Origin: Gemmatimonadaceae bacterium
GTDB lineage: Bacteria > Gemmatimonadota > Gemmatimonadetes > Gemmatimonadales > Gemmatimonadaceae
NCBI GenBank assembly: GCA_025929535.1
Contig: JAICLZ010000003.1
Coordinates: forward strand, 53,535 to 117,534
Length of the DNA: 64,000 nucleotides
Direction: 5' to 3'
The notes under the pieces: generated by a model
What the model saw: the letters and a program-made list of their open reading frames with translations, nothing else
Told to the model about the DNA's origin: nothing
Database searches by the model: none
Made by a program: the position numbers and the translations under genes
In this document: piece by piece, positions 1 through 8,194 of the stretch
How positions within the stretch are numbered: the stretch's first letter is position 1
How the letters are laid out: each line of letters begins with the position of its first letter

Positions 1-773
1 ATCGCGATCACCGCCACCGTGCCGATGATGATCGCGCGCGGGAGCGTGCGCCGTCCATCCTTCACCTCGCCACCCACCAGGCTCACGTCCTCCCAGCCGT
101 CGTACGCCCAGAGCACGGAGATCAGCGCGAGGCCGAACGGGGCGAGCGAGAAGCTGCCCGGCGGAACGGCGGGCGTGAAATGGCCGCCGGTGTGCGGAAG
201 GCCGAGCGCCATTGCGACGATCACGATGAACAAGAGGCCGCCGTACTTCGCGACGGTGGTGAGATTCTGAACGAGCGAGCCCCACTTGAGCCCGACGTAG
301 TTGAACGTCGCCGTCAGCGCGATCGCGAGCGCCGCCACCCAGTGCACGTACGTCGCATACGGCTCCGCGCTCGGCTCGTGCCCCAGCACGCGAAAGAGAT
401 ACTCGGCGAAGGTGGTCGAGATCGCGCCGAGCGATGCGGCGCGGATGAGGAGGAGCTCGGACCAGCCGAAGAGGAAGGCCGCGCGCCGGCCCCAGGCTTC
501 GCGGATGAAGACGTACAGTCCGCCCGTGGCGGGGAACGCGCTCGCGACTTCGGCGAGCGTGAGCGCGCCGCAGAGCACGAAGATGCCGCCGAAGAGCCAC
601 ACCGAGAGCAGTGGCAGCGGGCCCGGAAGCTTGTCGGCGATGCCTGCCGGCGAGCGGAAGATCCCGGAGCCGATGGTGGATCCAATGAGAACCGCGACGG
701 CGCTGAAAAGGCCGAGCCGGCGCGGGAGCCGCGAAGGAACAGCGGCGGAGGGCTGGATGGTGCGAGCTTCCAT
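1..773 (-). CDS. APC-family amino acid permease (3' end cut by window)
   Basis: The gene begins at an ATG at 773 and reads leftward off the window, so the C-terminus is missing. The 257 visible residues begin with a short hydrophilic stretch, then a membrane segment with the motif GSTIGSGIFRSP, which is the substrate-binding break of helix 1 in amino acid-polyamine-organocation transporters. Several more hydrophobic segments follow (for example LPLLSVWLFGGIFVLC and the later ALISVLWAYDGWEDVS). The family imports or exchanges amino acids across the inner membrane; the LAT-like subgroup is most likely, but the substrate cannot be told. It is transcribed divergently from the CoxII-like gene with about 70 bases between them. 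Confidence 0.88.
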   Translation of the reverse strand, partial: MEARTIQPSAAVPSRLPRRLGLFSAVAVLIGSTIGSGIFRSPAGIADKLPGPLPLLSVWLFGGIFVLCGALTLAEVASAFPATGGLYVFIREAWGRRAAFLFGWSELLLIRAASLGAISTTFAEYLFRVLGHEPSAEPYATYVHWVAALAIALTATFNYVGLKWGSLVQNLTTVAKYGGLLFIVIVAMALGLPHTGGHFTPAVPPGSFSLAPFGLALISVLWAYDGWEDVSLVGGEVKDGRRTLPRAIIIGTVAVIA

Positions 774-846
774 TGCCCATAATACAGCCGCGGCGGCTGG
801 GCGGCACCCTGCGCGCCGTTCTGCCTTTCGTCTTGCCGCACTTCGA

Positions 847-1110
847 GTGCGCCGACACATTTCTCACACTATTCCGAGATTCCTTTCCGACGCCATCTTT
901 TGGCTCGCCGCGGCGTGCTGCGTGTTCGCGCAGGTCGCCATCGTCCGGTCAGCTCTTCGCGCGCGCGCGCAGCGGCCGGATGGCAGTGCATCCCCATCGC
1001 GCCCGATCGAAGTCGCGTGGACGATCCTCCCCGCGATCATGCTGGCGCTCGTGCTCGTGCTGACGTGGCGTGCGCTGCACCCGTCGGCGGCGATCACGAT
1101 CGTACCGTAA
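847..1110 (+). CDS. Small two-helix protein resembling the membrane hairpin of cytochrome c oxidase subunit II
   Basis: An 87-residue frame starting at GTG 847 (no in-frame ATG, no obvious ribosome site). It holds two membrane segments. The first is around IFWLAAACCVFAQVAIV. The second is PIEVAWTILPAIMLALVLVL, whose E-x2-WT-x2-P pattern matches helix 2 of CoxII. The protein stops about ten residues after helix 2, so the whole CuA domain is absent. It lies 10 bases upstream of ctaA, so a role in oxidase assembly or as a truncated subunit is plausible (inference). It could also be a decayed CoxII. The reading frame continues upstream of 847 but that part looks non-coding. Confidence 0.6.
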   Translation: MRRHISHTIPRFLSDAIFWLAAACCVFAQVAIVRSALRARAQRPDGSASPSRPIEVAWTILPAIMLALVLVLTWRALHPSAAITIVP

Positions 1111-1120
1111 GGAGCTGTCA

Positions 1121-2050
1121 TTGAAGGCGTTGCGTCGACTCGCGTATTCGACACTCGGATTGGCGTACGCGCTCATCGTCTTCGGCGCGATCGTTCGAAT
1201 CTCCGGCTCGGGGATGGGCTGCGGCGATCACTGGCCGCGATGCTTCGGGCGGTGGTTTCCGTCGCTGGATCAACCCACCGTCGTGATCGAGTGGACGCAT
1301 CGCCTCATCGCCGCGATCACCGTGGCCATGGTCGCGTTGCTCGTGCTGGTGGCGTTCAGCAAACGCGGAGAGCCGGGTGTCTCGGGGCCGCGCGGGGTGC
1401 TGCGAGCGGCACTCCTGGCGGCCGCGCTGGTCGTTCTTCAGGCGCTGCTGGGAATGGTCACCGTGCGCATGGGCAATACGGCGTGGGCCACGGTCGCGCA
1501 TCTGCTCAACGGCGCGCTGCTGCTCGCGGCGCTCGCGGCCACCGTGCTTCGTGCCGGCGGGCTCGGCGGTCGCATCGCCGTGGGCTCGACTGCAGCGCGA
1601 ACGCGCGCGGCGCGCGGGTCCGCAGCGGCCGCGGCAATCGCACTGGTCACGGTGCTGTTCGGCGGGCTCACGGCAAAGATTCCGGGCGCGAACACCGCCT
1701 GCCAGGGATTCCCGCTCTGCCGGGGATCGCTGCTTCCCGCGCTCCCGGCGCAGCACGTGCAGTTCACACACAGGATCCTCGCCTTTCTTCTGTTCTTTCA
1801 CGTACTTGGCCTCATGATCGGATTTGCCCGTCGTAGAGAAGCGCCGGCAGTGCTCGCGCTGGTGCGAGTCGCGTTCGTGCTCATCTGTCTGCAGCTCGTG
1901 ATCGCTGCGGGCATGGTCGAGATGCATCTCCCGCCCGCCATGCGCTCGCTGCACGAAGCCGACGGTATCGCGATCTGGCTGACGCTCTTCACGCTTGCGT
2001 GGGTGTCGCGCTTCTCGAATGCGAGCGCCCCGGGCAGGGCAGCCACGTGA
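1121..2050 (+). CDS. ctaA: Heme A synthase CtaA (COX15 family)
   Basis: Converts heme O to heme A in the inner membrane for aa3-type cytochrome oxidases. I chose the TTG at 1121 because AAGGAG lies at 1109-1114, about 6 bases before it, and because it begins just ahead of the first helix. The 309-residue protein has about eight membrane segments. It shows the expected histidines (EWTHRL, AHLLNG, FTHRIL, SLHEAD) and the cysteine pair in ACQGFPLC in the second half. Its stop overlaps the ctaB GTG as GTGA, so the two are translationally coupled. Together they supply heme A to an oxidase whose main subunits are outside this window. Confidence 0.93.
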   Translation: MKALRRLAYSTLGLAYALIVFGAIVRISGSGMGCGDHWPRCFGRWFPSLDQPTVVIEWTHRLIAAITVAMVALLVLVAFSKRGEPGVSGPRGVLRAALLAAALVVLQALLGMVTVRMGNTAWATVAHLLNGALLLAALAATVLRAGGLGGRIAVGSTAARTRAARGSAAAAAIALVTVLFGGLTAKIPGANTACQGFPLCRGSLLPALPAQHVQFTHRILAFLLFFHVLGLMIGFARRREAPAVLALVRVAFVLICLQLVIAAGMVEMHLPPAMRSLHEADGIAIWLTLFTLAWVSRFSNASAPGRAAT

Positions 2051-2937
2051 CCACCGCCGCGGTCTCGGAGCGCAGCAGCTCCTTCGCACGCGATCTGGTG
2101 ATGCTCACCAAGCCGCGGATCATCTCGCTCCTCCTCGTCACCACGATCGCACCGATGTACATCGCCGGCAGCCCGAGCCTCGCGCTCGTGCTCTGGGTGC
2201 TCGTGGGCGGCTACCTCATGGCGGGCGGCGCGAATGCGGTGAACATGTTCATCGACAGCGACATCGACCAGCAGATGGCGCGCACGCGGCTGCGCCCGAT
2301 TCCGAGCGGGCGCATGGACCGCCGCGCCGTGCTCGCGTTCGGCATTCTGCTCGCCACGAGCGCAACCGCGGTGTTCGCGGTCGAGGTGAATCTGGCGAGC
2401 GCGGCGCTCGCGCTGGCCGGATTCTACTTCTACGTGTTCATCTACACGCGGTGGCTGAAGCGCCGCACGCCGCAGAACATCGTCATCGGCGGGGCTGCCG
2501 GAGCGTTCCCGCCGCTGGTCGGCTGGGCATCGGTCACGGGGCACGTCGATCTGGCGGCCGTCTATCTCTTTCTCATCGTGTTCTACTGGACGCCGCCGCA
2601 CTTCTGGGCGCTCGCGCTCAACAAGCAGGTGGACTACAAGCGCGCTGGCGTGCCGATGGCGCCGCTCGTGTGGGGCGAGCGCGAGACCATGTGGAACATG
2701 CTCTGGTACACGATCATTCTGGTGGCGCTCACGCTGCTCCCCGCCCTGTTCGGCGCGTTCGGCGCATTCTACGTGGTCTCGGCCATCGCGCTCGACGCGG
2801 TGCTGCTCGGCGGTGTGATCCAGGTTCTGCGCAAGCCGGTGTGGAACGCGCCGGCATGGTGGCTCTACAAGTTCTCGCTGCTCTATCTTGCGCTTCTCTT
2901 CGCAGCGATGATGATCGACCGCGTCCTCGCCCGCTGA
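2047..2937 (+). CDS. ctaB: Protoheme IX farnesyltransferase (heme O synthase) CtaB
   Basis: Attaches a farnesyl group to heme b to give heme O, the step before CtaA. The GTG at 2047 overlaps the ctaA stop and places the N-terminus close to the conserved MLTKPRI. The 296-residue UbiA-family protein has the prenyl-diphosphate/Mg binding motif in NMFIDSDIDQQMARTRLRP and a second acidic loop region, with about eight to nine membrane helices. The next small gene begins inside its stop codon (TGATG). Confidence 0.94.
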   Translation: MTTAAVSERSSSFARDLVMLTKPRIISLLLVTTIAPMYIAGSPSLALVLWVLVGGYLMAGGANAVNMFIDSDIDQQMARTRLRPIPSGRMDRRAVLAFGILLATSATAVFAVEVNLASAALALAGFYFYVFIYTRWLKRRTPQNIVIGGAAGAFPPLVGWASVTGHVDLAAVYLFLIVFYWTPPHFWALALNKQVDYKRAGVPMAPLVWGERETMWNMLWYTIILVALTLLPALFGAFGAFYVVSAIALDAVLLGGVIQVLRKPVWNAPAWWLYKFSLLYLALLFAAMMIDRVLAR

Positions 2938-3218
2938 TGGCGCGTGGGCGCGTGCCGGACGAGATGGAGACCGGCGAGCTCGCCGTGCACATCGTGAGCG
3001 ACAAGGGTGCGAACGACCACGTGCTGCTGCTCGCCCACCATCCCGCGGGCGTGCGCGTGCGTGAATGGCATTCCGGAAACTGGTCGACCGGGCCGGAGGA
3101 GAGCGTGGTGAGCGCGAATGCGCTGCTCACGCGCCTCGAGGACGTGGTGCGCAGCCGGCAGCGGCTGGAGCCCGACGTGCGCGTGGTACGCAGTTGGCTG
3201 ATAGCGACGCCGCGCTGA
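2937..3218 (+). CDS. Small protein of unknown function
   Basis: A 93-residue soluble protein, mixed in charge, with no membrane segment and no motif I recognise. The ATG at 2937 overlaps the ctaB stop by one base, and the downstream exporter frame overlaps its 3' end, so it sits inside the operon. The sequence has a hydrophobic core near HVLLLAHHPAG and a C-terminal half that could be helical. Codon use looks like that of its neighbours, which supports a real gene. Function not assignable. Confidence 0.6.
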   Translation: MARGRVPDEMETGELAVHIVSDKGANDHVLLLAHHPAGVRVREWHSGNWSTGPEESVVSANALLTRLEDVVRSRQRLEPDVRVVRSWLIATPR

Positions 3219-4999
3219 GGGCAGCAGCCGCGCCGGAGCTCGCGCGGAGAACGCTCCCGTCTCCCACGCCCCTTCGTCCGCTCCTGCGGCGGCTCAAACC
3301 GTACACGGCCCCGCTGATCTTCGGGGCGATCGCGCTGCTGCTGAGCTCCGCGATCGGACTCGCGTTCCCGCTGATCGTTCGCGAGCTGCTCGATGCCGCG
3401 TTCGTGAAGGGCAACGGCGGGCTGCTCAACGAGCTCGCGCTCCTGCTCGTGGGGATCTTCGCCGTACAGGGTGTGCTGAGTTTCGTGCAGGTGTGGCTCA
3501 TCACATCGGTTGCGGAGAAGGTGATCGCGAAGCTGCGCAGCGAGCTGTTCGCGCATCTCGTGCGCCTGTCGCCGGGCTTCTTCGCGGAGCAGCGCACGGG
3601 CGAGCTGACGAGCCGGTTGAGCACCGATCTCACGCTGCTGCAGAGCGTGATGACCTATCAGTCGACGGAGCTGCTGCGACAGCTCGTCTATCTCATCGGC
3701 GGTCTCGTGATGCTGACGATCACGCATCCGCGCCTCACCGTCACGACGCTCGCCGTCGTTCCGGTGGTGGTGGGCGCCGCCTTCATTTTCGGCCGTTTGA
3801 TGCGCAAGGCGAGCACGGTCGTGCAGGACCGCATCGCCGACGCGATGGGCACGGCCGAGGAGGCGTTCTCGCAGATCCGCATCGTGCAGAGCTTCACGCG
3901 CGAGCGCGCGGAGAGCGCACGCTACGACGCGCAGCTGAGCGATGTGGTGGATGCGGCGATCCACAGGGCGCTCGTGCGCGGCGTGTTCTTCGGCGTCATC
4001 ACGTTCGCGGGCTTCGCGGGCGTTGCGGCGGTGCTCTGGCAGGGCGGACGTCTCGTGCTCGCTCACCAGCTCACGGGCGGAGCACTGGTCGAGTTCCTGT
4101 TTTATGCCTTCTTCGTTGCGGCGGCGGTCGGCGCGCTGGGTCAGCTCTTCGGCGCGTACCAGGAGGCGATCGGTGCCGCGCGCCGCGTCTTTGACCTGCT
4201 CGAGACGAAACCGACGATCGCGGATCCGCCCGTTGTCACGCCGCTTCCCAAGCCGGTGCGCGGCGATGTGCGTCTCACGCACGTGACCTTTCGCTACGGA
4301 AGCGAGCTCCCGGACGTGCTCCACGACGTGACCTTCGGCATCGGGCCCGGTGAAGTGGTCGCTCTGGTCGGCCCGTCGGGCGCGGGGAAGACGACCATCG
4401 CGTCGCTGATCCCGCGCTTCTGGGACGTGCAGCACGGCGCGGTCACGCTCGACGGCGTGGACGTGCGCGCGCTCGCGTTGGGCGACCTGCGCGGCGCGAT
4501 CGGCATCGTGCCCCAGGAGCCCGCGCTCTTCAGCGGCACGGTGCGCGACAACATCGCGTACGCGCGCGCCGAGGCGACGGATGCCGAGGTGGAATCAGCC
4601 GCGCGCGCCGCGCACGCGATGGAGTTCATCGAGCGGCTCCCGGATCGCATGAACACGCGCGTGGGCGAGCGCGGTGTGAAGCTCTCCGGCGGCCAGCGCC
4701 AGCGGATCGCGCTCGCGCGTGTGTTCCTGAAGAATCCGGCACTGGTGATTCTCGACGAGGCCACATCCAGCCTCGACACGGAGAGCGAGCGGCTCGTCGA
4801 GCAGGCGATGGAGGAGCTGCTCCGCGGCCGATCCACGCTGATCATCGCGCACCGGCTCAGCACCGTGCGCCGCGCGGACCGCGTGATCGTGCTCGAGGGC
4901 GGCGTGATCGTGGAGGAGGGGCGTCACGAGGCGCTAATCGCGAGCGGCGGGCTGTACTCGCGGCTGCACGCGGCGGCGGGGTTGAGTCTTACGGCGTAG
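3194..4999 (+). CDS. ABC exporter, fused membrane and ATPase domains (MsbA/LmrA type)
   Basis: A half-transporter of about 600 residues that would work as a dimer to export lipids, peptides or drugs. Residues about 30-330 form six membrane helices. The C-terminal nucleotide-binding domain has Walker A GPSGAGKTT (about residue 393), signature LSGGQRQR (about 496), Walker B LVILDEA (about 517) and the H-loop IIAHRLSTV. The start is uncertain: TTG 3194 is the most economical choice and overlaps the previous gene by 25 bases, but no ribosome site is clear. It ends 45 bases before a convergent gene. The substrate cannot be inferred. Confidence 0.88.
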   Translation: MADSDAALRAAAAPELARRTLPSPTPLRPLLRRLKPYTAPLIFGAIALLLSSAIGLAFPLIVRELLDAAFVKGNGGLLNELALLLVGIFAVQGVLSFVQVWLITSVAEKVIAKLRSELFAHLVRLSPGFFAEQRTGELTSRLSTDLTLLQSVMTYQSTELLRQLVYLIGGLVMLTITHPRLTVTTLAVVPVVVGAAFIFGRLMRKASTVVQDRIADAMGTAEEAFSQIRIVQSFTRERAESARYDAQLSDVVDAAIHRALVRGVFFGVITFAGFAGVAAVLWQGGRLVLAHQLTGGALVEFLFYAFFVAAAVGALGQLFGAYQEAIGAARRVFDLLETKPTIADPPVVTPLPKPVRGDVRLTHVTFRYGSELPDVLHDVTFGIGPGEVVALVGPSGAGKTTIASLIPRFWDVQHGAVTLDGVDVRALALGDLRGAIGIVPQEPALFSGTVRDNIAYARAEATDAEVESAARAAHAMEFIERLPDRMNTRVGERGVKLSGGQRQRIALARVFLKNPALVILDEATSSLDTESERLVEQAMEELLRGRSTLIIAHRLSTVRRADRVIVLEGGVIVEEGRHEALIASGGLYSRLHAAAGLSLTA

Positions 5000-5044
5000 T
5001 ACGGCTTCGCCCTGCCCACCATCTAGGCAGAAAATGACCTCCCG

Positions 5045-5902
5045 TCAGCCTGTGCGGTACACGTACCAGTCCGGCGCCACGCGCTCCATGTACATCACAT
5101 CCTCCCTGCCCACCACCGGCTTCGTGCACGAAGCACCGAAGTGCATGTACCCGACCGTCGTCTCATCCACGCCGCCGATCTTGTAGCGCACGCATTGAGG
5201 TGCATCGAGCTTCCGCAGCGCGGCCCCGATGTCCAGCGCGTGCATCGCCGCGCTCAGCGCCTTTCCGTCGCGTTCCGGGAGCGCATTCGCGGGAATCGTT
5301 GCTCCGCTCTCGTCGAAGCCGGTGATCGCGGCGTGCGACTCGAACATCGAGGCCAGCTTCAGAATCGCCGCCTTGTGCGCCGCGAAATGCGCCTTCAGTG
5401 CCGCGTTGCTCGACGCCGAGAGCCGCATCCGGTCGCGCACGAACGCAATCGAGTCGGGAAGATTCTTCTTCACCTCGAGTGAGTCGAGGATGAGATAGTG
5501 CGCAGGCGGCAGCTCGAACACGCGCAGATTGTCGATCTTCCACCTGCCGGCCTCGCGAACGAGGTACGTGTACCAGTCCGCGAAGCGCGTCGCGGGCCCG
5601 GTCTCCGTCTCGAATACCGCGTTCGCCGAGTCGCGCGAGATCTCGCGGATGACGACCCTCCCTCCGCGAGGGAGAATCGCCCCGGGCGGTGGCGTGGTGT
5701 CCATCAGCTTGTCGAAGCGCGGCGTGAGCATGCTGCCGCGATCCGGCAACACCGAATCGGCGAAGAAGTGATGCACGATCGCGCTGATCGACTGCGTTTC
5801 GGCTGAGGGCGTTGCCGACTTGCCCTGCGCCCCAGCCTCACTCGCGCAGGCCATCGCAACGATCGCGATGGCGAGCTTCGCTTCCCTCCTTGGGCTTCTC
5901 AT
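5045..5902 (-). CDS. Secreted protein of unknown function
   Basis: A 285-residue protein with a clear signal peptide (basic start, core LAIAIVAMACASEAGA, likely cleavage after AGAQG). The ATG at 5902 shares a base with the stop of the upstream M24 peptidase gene (TGATG), so the two are coupled. The mature part has no motif I can name. It carries a stretch resembling a small NTF2/SnoaL-like fold (FADWYTYLVREAGRWKIDN) followed by a charged helical region. Probably periplasmic or lipid-free extracellular. Confidence 0.75.
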   Translation of the reverse strand: MRSPRREAKLAIAIVAMACASEAGAQGKSATPSAETQSISAIVHHFFADSVLPDRGSMLTPRFDKLMDTTPPPGAILPRGGRVVIREISRDSANAVFETETGPATRFADWYTYLVREAGRWKIDNLRVFELPPAHYLILDSLEVKKNLPDSIAFVRDRMRLSASSNAALKAHFAAHKAAILKLASMFESHAAITGFDESGATIPANALPERDGKALSAAMHALDIGAALRKLDAPQCVRYKIGGVDETTVGYMHFGASCTKPVVGREDVMYMERVAPDWYVYRTG

Positions 5903-7080
5903 CACACCACGATCAGGTCGTGCTGGTAATCCTCCGGCGTGATGATCACCTCGCCCGGCGCGATGAACGCATTCACCTCGGCTCGCACCCCGAGCTCGCC
6001 GCTCAGGTACGCGCCCGGCTCGATCGAGAATCCGAGCCCCGGAATCAGCTCGCGTACTTCCCGCGACTCGAAGTTGTCGATGTGCGGCCCCGAGCCGTGC
6101 AGCTGGCGCGAGTCGATCGAGTGGCCGGTGCGATGCACGAACTGCTCGCCGAAGCCGCGTGCCGTGAGCACGTTGCGCGCAGCATCGTCCACCTCGGCGC
6201 CGCGCACAGTGGCACCGGTCGGGATCTTCTCGCGTAGCAGCGCGATCGCCGCGTCGCGCGCATCGCGCACCGCGGTCCACACCTCGACCATACGCGGCGT
6301 GGGCTCGCCGATCGATCCCATCCACGTCTGATCGGCGTAGATCCCCTCGTGCTCTCGCGCCCAGAGATCGATGAGCAGGAGATCGCCGCGACGAATCGAA
6401 CGCGGGTTGTCCTTCGAGGGCTCGTAGTGCGGGTTCGCCGCGTGCTCGTTCACCGCCACGATCGGTTCGTGCTCGAACTCGAGCCCCGCATCCCCGAAGC
6501 GTTTCACGATCCACTGCTGCAGCTCGTACTCGGTGATCGGATCGTTGGCGCGGCTACGCTTCCCCGCCTCCTCGAACGCCGCGCGCGCGGTCGCCGCGAC
6601 TACTCTCGCCGCCCGCTTGTGCGACGCGAGCTGGACGTCCGTCCACATCGCGTAGAAGCGCGAGACCAGCGTGCCCGACGAGACGATCTCCGCGCCTGCC
6701 GCACGGACCATCTCCAGCACTCCGCCCGGCACGCGGTCGAGGTACGGCACCGCGTCGCCCGGCGAGTACTCCATGGCGACGCGCTTGCCCTTCACGATCG
6801 ACGCGAGCGTCCGCTCGAGCACCTTCCAGCTGCTGTAGCGCTCGCGCTTCCACTGCTTCGGCCAGCGGTGCCAGGGCCCTTGCTCGATGTCGTGCGTCAC
6901 GGCCACGGGCACGCCCTCCCGGGGAATCCAGGCGAAGACCCGGCGCGTGACGAAGCCCTCGAGCGCCAGCGCACCCGACGCGATCGGGTTCACGCCCTGA
7001 AAATCGAAGAGGAGCCAGCCGTCGATGTTTGCGGCGGCGAGTGCGCGCTGCAGCTCGGGAAGTGTTTCCGGTGTCAGCAT
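5902..7080 (-). CDS. M24-family metallopeptidase (Xaa-Pro aminopeptidase-like)
   Basis: Removes N-terminal residues, usually before proline. The 392-residue protein starts at ATG 7080, where an N-terminal creatinase-like domain begins. The C-terminal pita-bread domain keeps all five metal ligands: D238 (LLLIDLW), D250 (IYADQTW), H320 (HRTGHSID), E354 (FSIEPGAY) and E368 (VRAEVNAF). There is no signal peptide, so it is cytoplasmic. It is followed by the coupled secreted protein at 5045-5902. Exact substrate unknown. Confidence 0.88.
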   Translation of the reverse strand: MLTPETLPELQRALAAANIDGWLLFDFQGVNPIASGALALEGFVTRRVFAWIPREGVPVAVTHDIEQGPWHRWPKQWKRERYSSWKVLERTLASIVKGKRVAMEYSPGDAVPYLDRVPGGVLEMVRAAGAEIVSSGTLVSRFYAMWTDVQLASHKRAARVVAATARAAFEEAGKRSRANDPITEYELQQWIVKRFGDAGLEFEHEPIVAVNEHAANPHYEPSKDNPRSIRRGDLLLIDLWAREHEGIYADQTWMGSIGEPTPRMVEVWTAVRDARDAAIALLREKIPTGATVRGAEVDDAARNVLTARGFGEQFVHRTGHSIDSRQLHGSGPHIDNFESREVRELIPGLGFSIEPGAYLSGELGVRAEVNAFIAPGEVIITPEDYQHDLIVV

Positions 7081-7106
7081 TGATCTTGGTTGAGCTTCAG
7101 TGACCT

Positions 7107-7730
7107 TCAGTGACCTATCGAGCGCCACTCGGCGCGCCACTCGCACATCCCCTCGCCCTTCCCCGCGCAGCGCACGTGATCCACGGCGCCGCCGCTCGCG
7201 CCGAGCAGGCGCAGGAGCTCCTGAAGCACGGCTTCGTAATAGGCACAGCCGGCCCCGCGCGGAGCGCTGTCCAGCGTGGCGGAGCGCGTGACCTCGAGGG
7301 TGAGATACGAGCCGCTGCGACGAACCTTTCCGTTCAGAAAGCGCGAGGCGATCCGCTGAACGTGACGGAGGGCGATGGGCCGCGACAGGATCGACGGCAA
7401 AACCGTGATCATCTGCCGGGTGGCCGCTGGAATGCTCAGATACGTCTGCATCGCCAGATAGCGTCCGGCCGCCCGAAACACGGCTTCGGCGTCCGGACGG
7501 CGGCCGATCAGACGGGCCAGGCCAACCGCTTCGTCGAAGACCGGACGTTCCTTGCGGCGCGCGGCATCCGTGTAGCGCCTGATCTGCGCGTAGACGGTAT
7601 CGCTCAGGCCGAGGCGTTTGTTGCGGAGCTCGGGAACGAACTCCGCGTCTAGATCGCCATCGGGGCTATCGACATTGCGCACCGCCTCGAGAAAGCTTAG
7701 CGGGAGGAGCGCGTCGACGGTCGTTGACAT
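7107..7730 (-). CDS. V4R-like domain protein (uncertain)
   Basis: A 207-residue soluble protein starting at ATG 7730. The last 25 residues (HVRCAGKGEGMCEWRAEW) resemble the end of V4R/BchJ-type or heme-NO-binding-like domains, where a G-x-C-E-W/F-x-x-E-W pattern is common and two cysteines can bind a ligand or metal. The N-terminal half is helical and may be a DUF2378-like module. Only the C-terminal match supports the call. It lies 26 bases upstream of the M24 gene on the same strand and could be co-transcribed with it. Confidence 0.55.
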   Translation of the reverse strand: MSTTVDALLPLSFLEAVRNVDSPDGDLDAEFVPELRNKRLGLSDTVYAQIRRYTDAARRKERPVFDEAVGLARLIGRRPDAEAVFRAAGRYLAMQTYLSIPAATRQMITVLPSILSRPIALRHVQRIASRFLNGKVRRSGSYLTLEVTRSATLDSAPRGAGCAYYEAVLQELLRLLGASGGAVDHVRCAGKGEGMCEWRAEWRSIGH

Positions 7731-7921
7731 GTGTTGGGAAGGGGCGACGGAGGGCTGGCAAGAAGCTAATGTCCGGGCGGGGTCCCTTCAAGAAGCCAGC
7801 GGGAACCGGCGGACCTTGCCGAGGCTTCATTCCGTAGCAGCCGGAGGCGCTTCCGCAACCGGGATTTGCTCCGCGACTTGATACGCGCGACGCGCGCACC
7901 CGTATTCTGCACGAGCCGTCC

Positions 7922-8194
7922 ATGACGAATTGTTCCTCAGGCGACCAGTCGCCCTGTCAACGCACCATGGAGAAGCTCTACGAGTTTCTCGACGGTGAGC
8001 TCACCCCAGACGTGGATGAGCAGATTCGCGCGCACCTGGCCGAGTGCCGCGGGTGCTTTCCGCACTTCGAGTACGAGCGGGTATTTCTCCGGTTCATGGA
8101 GAAGCGGGTCGCGATCGAGAAGGCGCCGCCGTCGCTCCGGCGGAAGATTCTGGCGGCGCTGATGAACGAAGAGGTCGCTCGCTCGGAGGAGTGA
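7922..8194 (+). CDS. Zinc-binding anti-sigma factor (ZAS/zf-HC2 type)
   Basis: A 90-residue protein with the H-x3-C-x2-C zinc motif (H38, C42, C45 in AHLAECRGC), as in RsrA and ChrR-type anti-sigma factors, which often release an ECF sigma factor on oxidation. An extra N-terminal cysteine pair (NC at 3-4 and PC at 11-12) could complete the zinc site. No sigma factor gene is adjacent on either side, which is unusual. Its stop overlaps the GTG of the DUF92 gene (GTGA), so it is the first gene of the run that continues to 14730. Confidence 0.8.
   Translation: MTNCSSGDQSPCQRTMEKLYEFLDGELTPDVDEQIRAHLAECRGCFPHFEYERVFLRFMEKRVAIEKAPPSLRRKILAALMNEEVARSEE

Noticed and set aside
301..1110. A long plus-strand open frame of 269 residues over the permease gene
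   Set aside because: It runs antisense to the permease gene for most of its length; only the 3' tail from 847 has membrane-protein character.
5012..5030. Hairpin CTGCC-N9-GGCAG between the convergent ABC exporter and the secreted-protein gene
   Set aside because: Only five base pairs, and followed by A rather than T on the plus strand; too weak to call an intrinsic terminator.
7878..7908. Possible promoter TTGATA and TATTCT before the anti-sigma gene
   Set aside because: The 19-base spacer and poor -10 match make it unreliable.
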